Shown here: in pieces, positions 19,503 through 20,536 of the stretch
Layout of the letters: every line of letters starts with the position of its first letter
How positions within the stretch are numbered: position 1 is the first letter of the stretch
DNA from: a virus
Length of the DNA: 20,536 nt
Reading direction: 5' to 3' (one strand)
IMG/VR virus record: IMGVR_UViG_3300042294_002890
Span: 1-20,536 of that record
Translations under genes and position numbers: made by a program
Notes under the pieces: generated by a model
What the model saw: the letters and a program-made list of their open reading frames with translations, nothing else
Told to the model about the DNA's origin: nothing
Database searches by the model: none

Positions 19503-19703
19503 ATGAGTCCTGATATCACCATGTGCATGGGGACAAATTGTCCCTACAAAGAAACTTGCTATCGATTTACCGCTAAGCCTAGCGAGTATTGGCAGTCATA
19601 TTTTACAGAGCCACCAATTAAGGACGGCAAATGCGAAATGTACTGGGGTGATTTAAGCGAAGCCATTTGGGGTCAGCTTAAAGATATCGTGAAACCTAAA
19701 TAA
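19503..19703 (+). CDS. Small Cys-rich protein, paralogue of the 1771-1947 gene
   Basis: 66 residues. Cysteines at 8, 13, 19 and 44 with CYRFTAKPSE in the middle, then an extra C-terminal helix (LSEAIWGQLKDIVKPK) that its paralogue lacks. The C-x4-C-x5-C...C spacing suggests a bound metal. It is the last rightward gene of this arm. The 22-bp palindrome upstream suggests separate control. I recognise the pattern from small phage proteins but know no function. Confidence 0.78.
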   Translation: MSPDITMCMGTNCPYKETCYRFTAKPSEYWQSYFTEPPIKDGKCEMYWGDLSEAIWGQLKDIVKPK

Positions 19704-19740
19704 GGAGAATCTGCCACAATTAGTAAAAATTCATGCAAAT

Positions 19741-19784
19741 ATCGACAAAATGGAGACAGTTGGTAACAAATATTGTCGATTTTT
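19741..19784 (+). terminator. Possible terminator or binding site at the end of the rightward arm
   Basis: ATCGACAA (19741-19748) and TTGTCGAT (19773-19780) form an 8-bp stem with a 24-base loop, followed by TTTT. The loop is long for a terminator. It is the only stem of note in the 171-base gap between convergent genes (19704-19874). Confidence 0.35.
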
Positions 19785-19874
19785 GGGACAAATTTATGTA
19801 AAAAGGTAACAAGCAATTCGGAGTTTTTCGAATAGAAACCTATAAGTTTACAAATTGGGAACTTTTATAAACCT

Positions 19875-20423
19875 TTAGAATATTTTTTTAGAGACTCCGA
19901 TTTGGTGTACCTTTTGCAAAGGCTGGAATTGATAAGTAAACAAATACTTATTGTCTAGGTAAGAAACCGATGCACTCGGCTGAATCAATGAATTAACACC
20001 AACACCAAGGTAAATTCCTTTCGCTTTTTTAACGATTGTCTCGGTTTTTGTCTCCGTAATAGTATTTGTCACCACGGGTATCTTATAATCGTTAGTAGCG
20101 GTCATTTTAAGCACTTCTCCGAGGACTTCTCCGCTTACATAGGTGTTACCATATTCAAAAGGTAAAGTGGTATTAAAATGGCTAATTTGTGGCTTAAAAT
20201 CGATTAGTACTGTATCCCTAATAATCTGTGATTTTATCCACTTTTTCGGCACATAAACTGTGTCTTTGACTTCTACCATCAAAGTGTCCGTTTTTGTCAC
20301 GGTTTCATATTTGTAGACAGTCTCTTGCTCAGGCTTTGGGTAAATGACAAAAGTCAAAAGGACACCAATTAAAAAGGCAATTATTGCGATTCGTTTGCGC
20401 TCGTCATCTAGTAAATCTTTCAT
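19875..20423 (-). CDS. Membrane-anchored protein with extracytoplasmic domain
   Basis: 182 residues from the ATG at 20423, which overlaps the upstream stop as ATGA; a longer in-frame start at 20510 would run over that gene and is rejected. Residues 12-28 (IAIIAFLIGVLLTFVIY) form one membrane helix after a charged N-terminus, so the rest should lie outside the cytoplasm. It has KTDTLMVEVKDTVYVPK-like repeats, and the C-terminal part (GIYLGVGVNSLIQPSASVSY, KYLFTYQFQPL) is beta-rich, like outer-membrane or fibre-type strands. A spanin-like role or a tail/host-envelope role is possible; I recognise the type from Bacteroidota phages but not its function. Confidence 0.7.
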   Translation of the reverse strand: MKDLLDDERKRIAIIAFLIGVLLTFVIYPKPEQETVYKYETVTKTDTLMVEVKDTVYVPKKWIKSQIIRDTVLIDFKPQISHFNTTLPFEYGNTYVSGEVLGEVLKMTATNDYKIPVVTNTITETKTETIVKKAKGIYLGVGVNSLIQPSASVSYLDNKYLFTYQFQPLQKVHQIGVSKKIF

Positions 20424-20536
20424 TTTTTTCCTCTGAATTGTACATAACAAATTACCAAGCGCTGATCCATACGCGGAAATTCTCGTTCCATTACTGGATC
20501 GGAGACACATCTAGCGACAAAATCGCTTTGACTTTC
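20420..20536 (-). CDS. End of an upstream gene (ES..FV.RC motif)
   Basis: The minus-strand frame is open from the window edge to TGA at 20420. The visible 38 residues begin ESQSDFVARCVSDPVMEREF and end with QRLVICYVQFRGKK. The pattern E-S-x2-D-F-[VI]-x-R-C...M...EFP...QR...C..Q is a short segment I recognise from phage head or tail-region proteins, where it is often near a protease or structural gene. Its start lies outside the window. The 4-base overlap with the next gene shows that they form one operon. Confidence 0.6.
   Translation of the reverse strand, partial: ESQSDFVARCVSDPVMEREFPRMDQRLVICYVQFRGKK

Overview
The window is most likely part of the genome of a tailed dsDNA phage (or a prophage) of a Bacteroidota/Flavobacteria-type host. 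The case rests on an HK97-type head module, an ERF/nuclease/prim-pol replication module, low GC (estimated by eye), A-rich 'ACAAAATG' leaders with hardly any Shine-Dalgarno sequence, and promoter-like boxes of the Bacteroidota type (TTG...N17-21...TAnnTTTG). No integrase, lysin or tail gene can be recognised here, so lifestyle and virion type stay open.

Layout. (1) 1-8316, minus strand, read right to left: small terminase, large terminase, a two-helix membrane peptide, portal, SPP1 gp7-like head protein, HK97-type protease with an extra N-terminal domain, and major capsid protein. A strong terminator follows the capsid gene. Beyond it lies a small cassette: Cys-rich protein, SAM methyltransferase, two glycosyltransferase-like proteins and the start of another gene. 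(2) 8317-8479, divergent control region. (3) 8480-10464, plus strand, very small early-type genes, several of them single-helix membrane peptides, with terminators sitting on stop codons. (4) 10465-11002, no convincing gene, but 14 copies of a degenerate 19-bp repeat in register plus an 18-bp perfect palindrome. (5) 11003-13427, small DNA-binding-type protein, ERF annealing protein, PD-(D/E)XK exonuclease and a three-HTH protein. (6) 13417-13756, a second array of helically phased GTGTAMAC octamers directly upstream of a prim-pol/DUF3987 replication protein; this is the best replication-origin candidate. (7) 13757-19703, replication and nucleotide genes: prim-pol/ATPase, DNA methyltransferase, VRR-NUC-like nuclease, SSB-like protein with a DLPF tail, several small unknowns, a class II tRNA-like element, a MazG/Nmad1-like protein and a second copy of the Cys-rich protein. 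(8) 19875-20536, minus strand again: a membrane-anchored protein and the end of another gene.

The genes fit a two-arm plan: a late head-assembly arm and an early replication/recombination arm diverging from about 8.4 kb. The most unusual signals are non-coding: the 19-bp repeat array, the octamer array, a recurrent CCC-N(1-2)-C(6-10) tract always on the same strand, three copies of a palindrome-promoter cassette, and a tRNA-like element with a distorted anticodon arm. All assignments come from reading the sequence; no database search was run.
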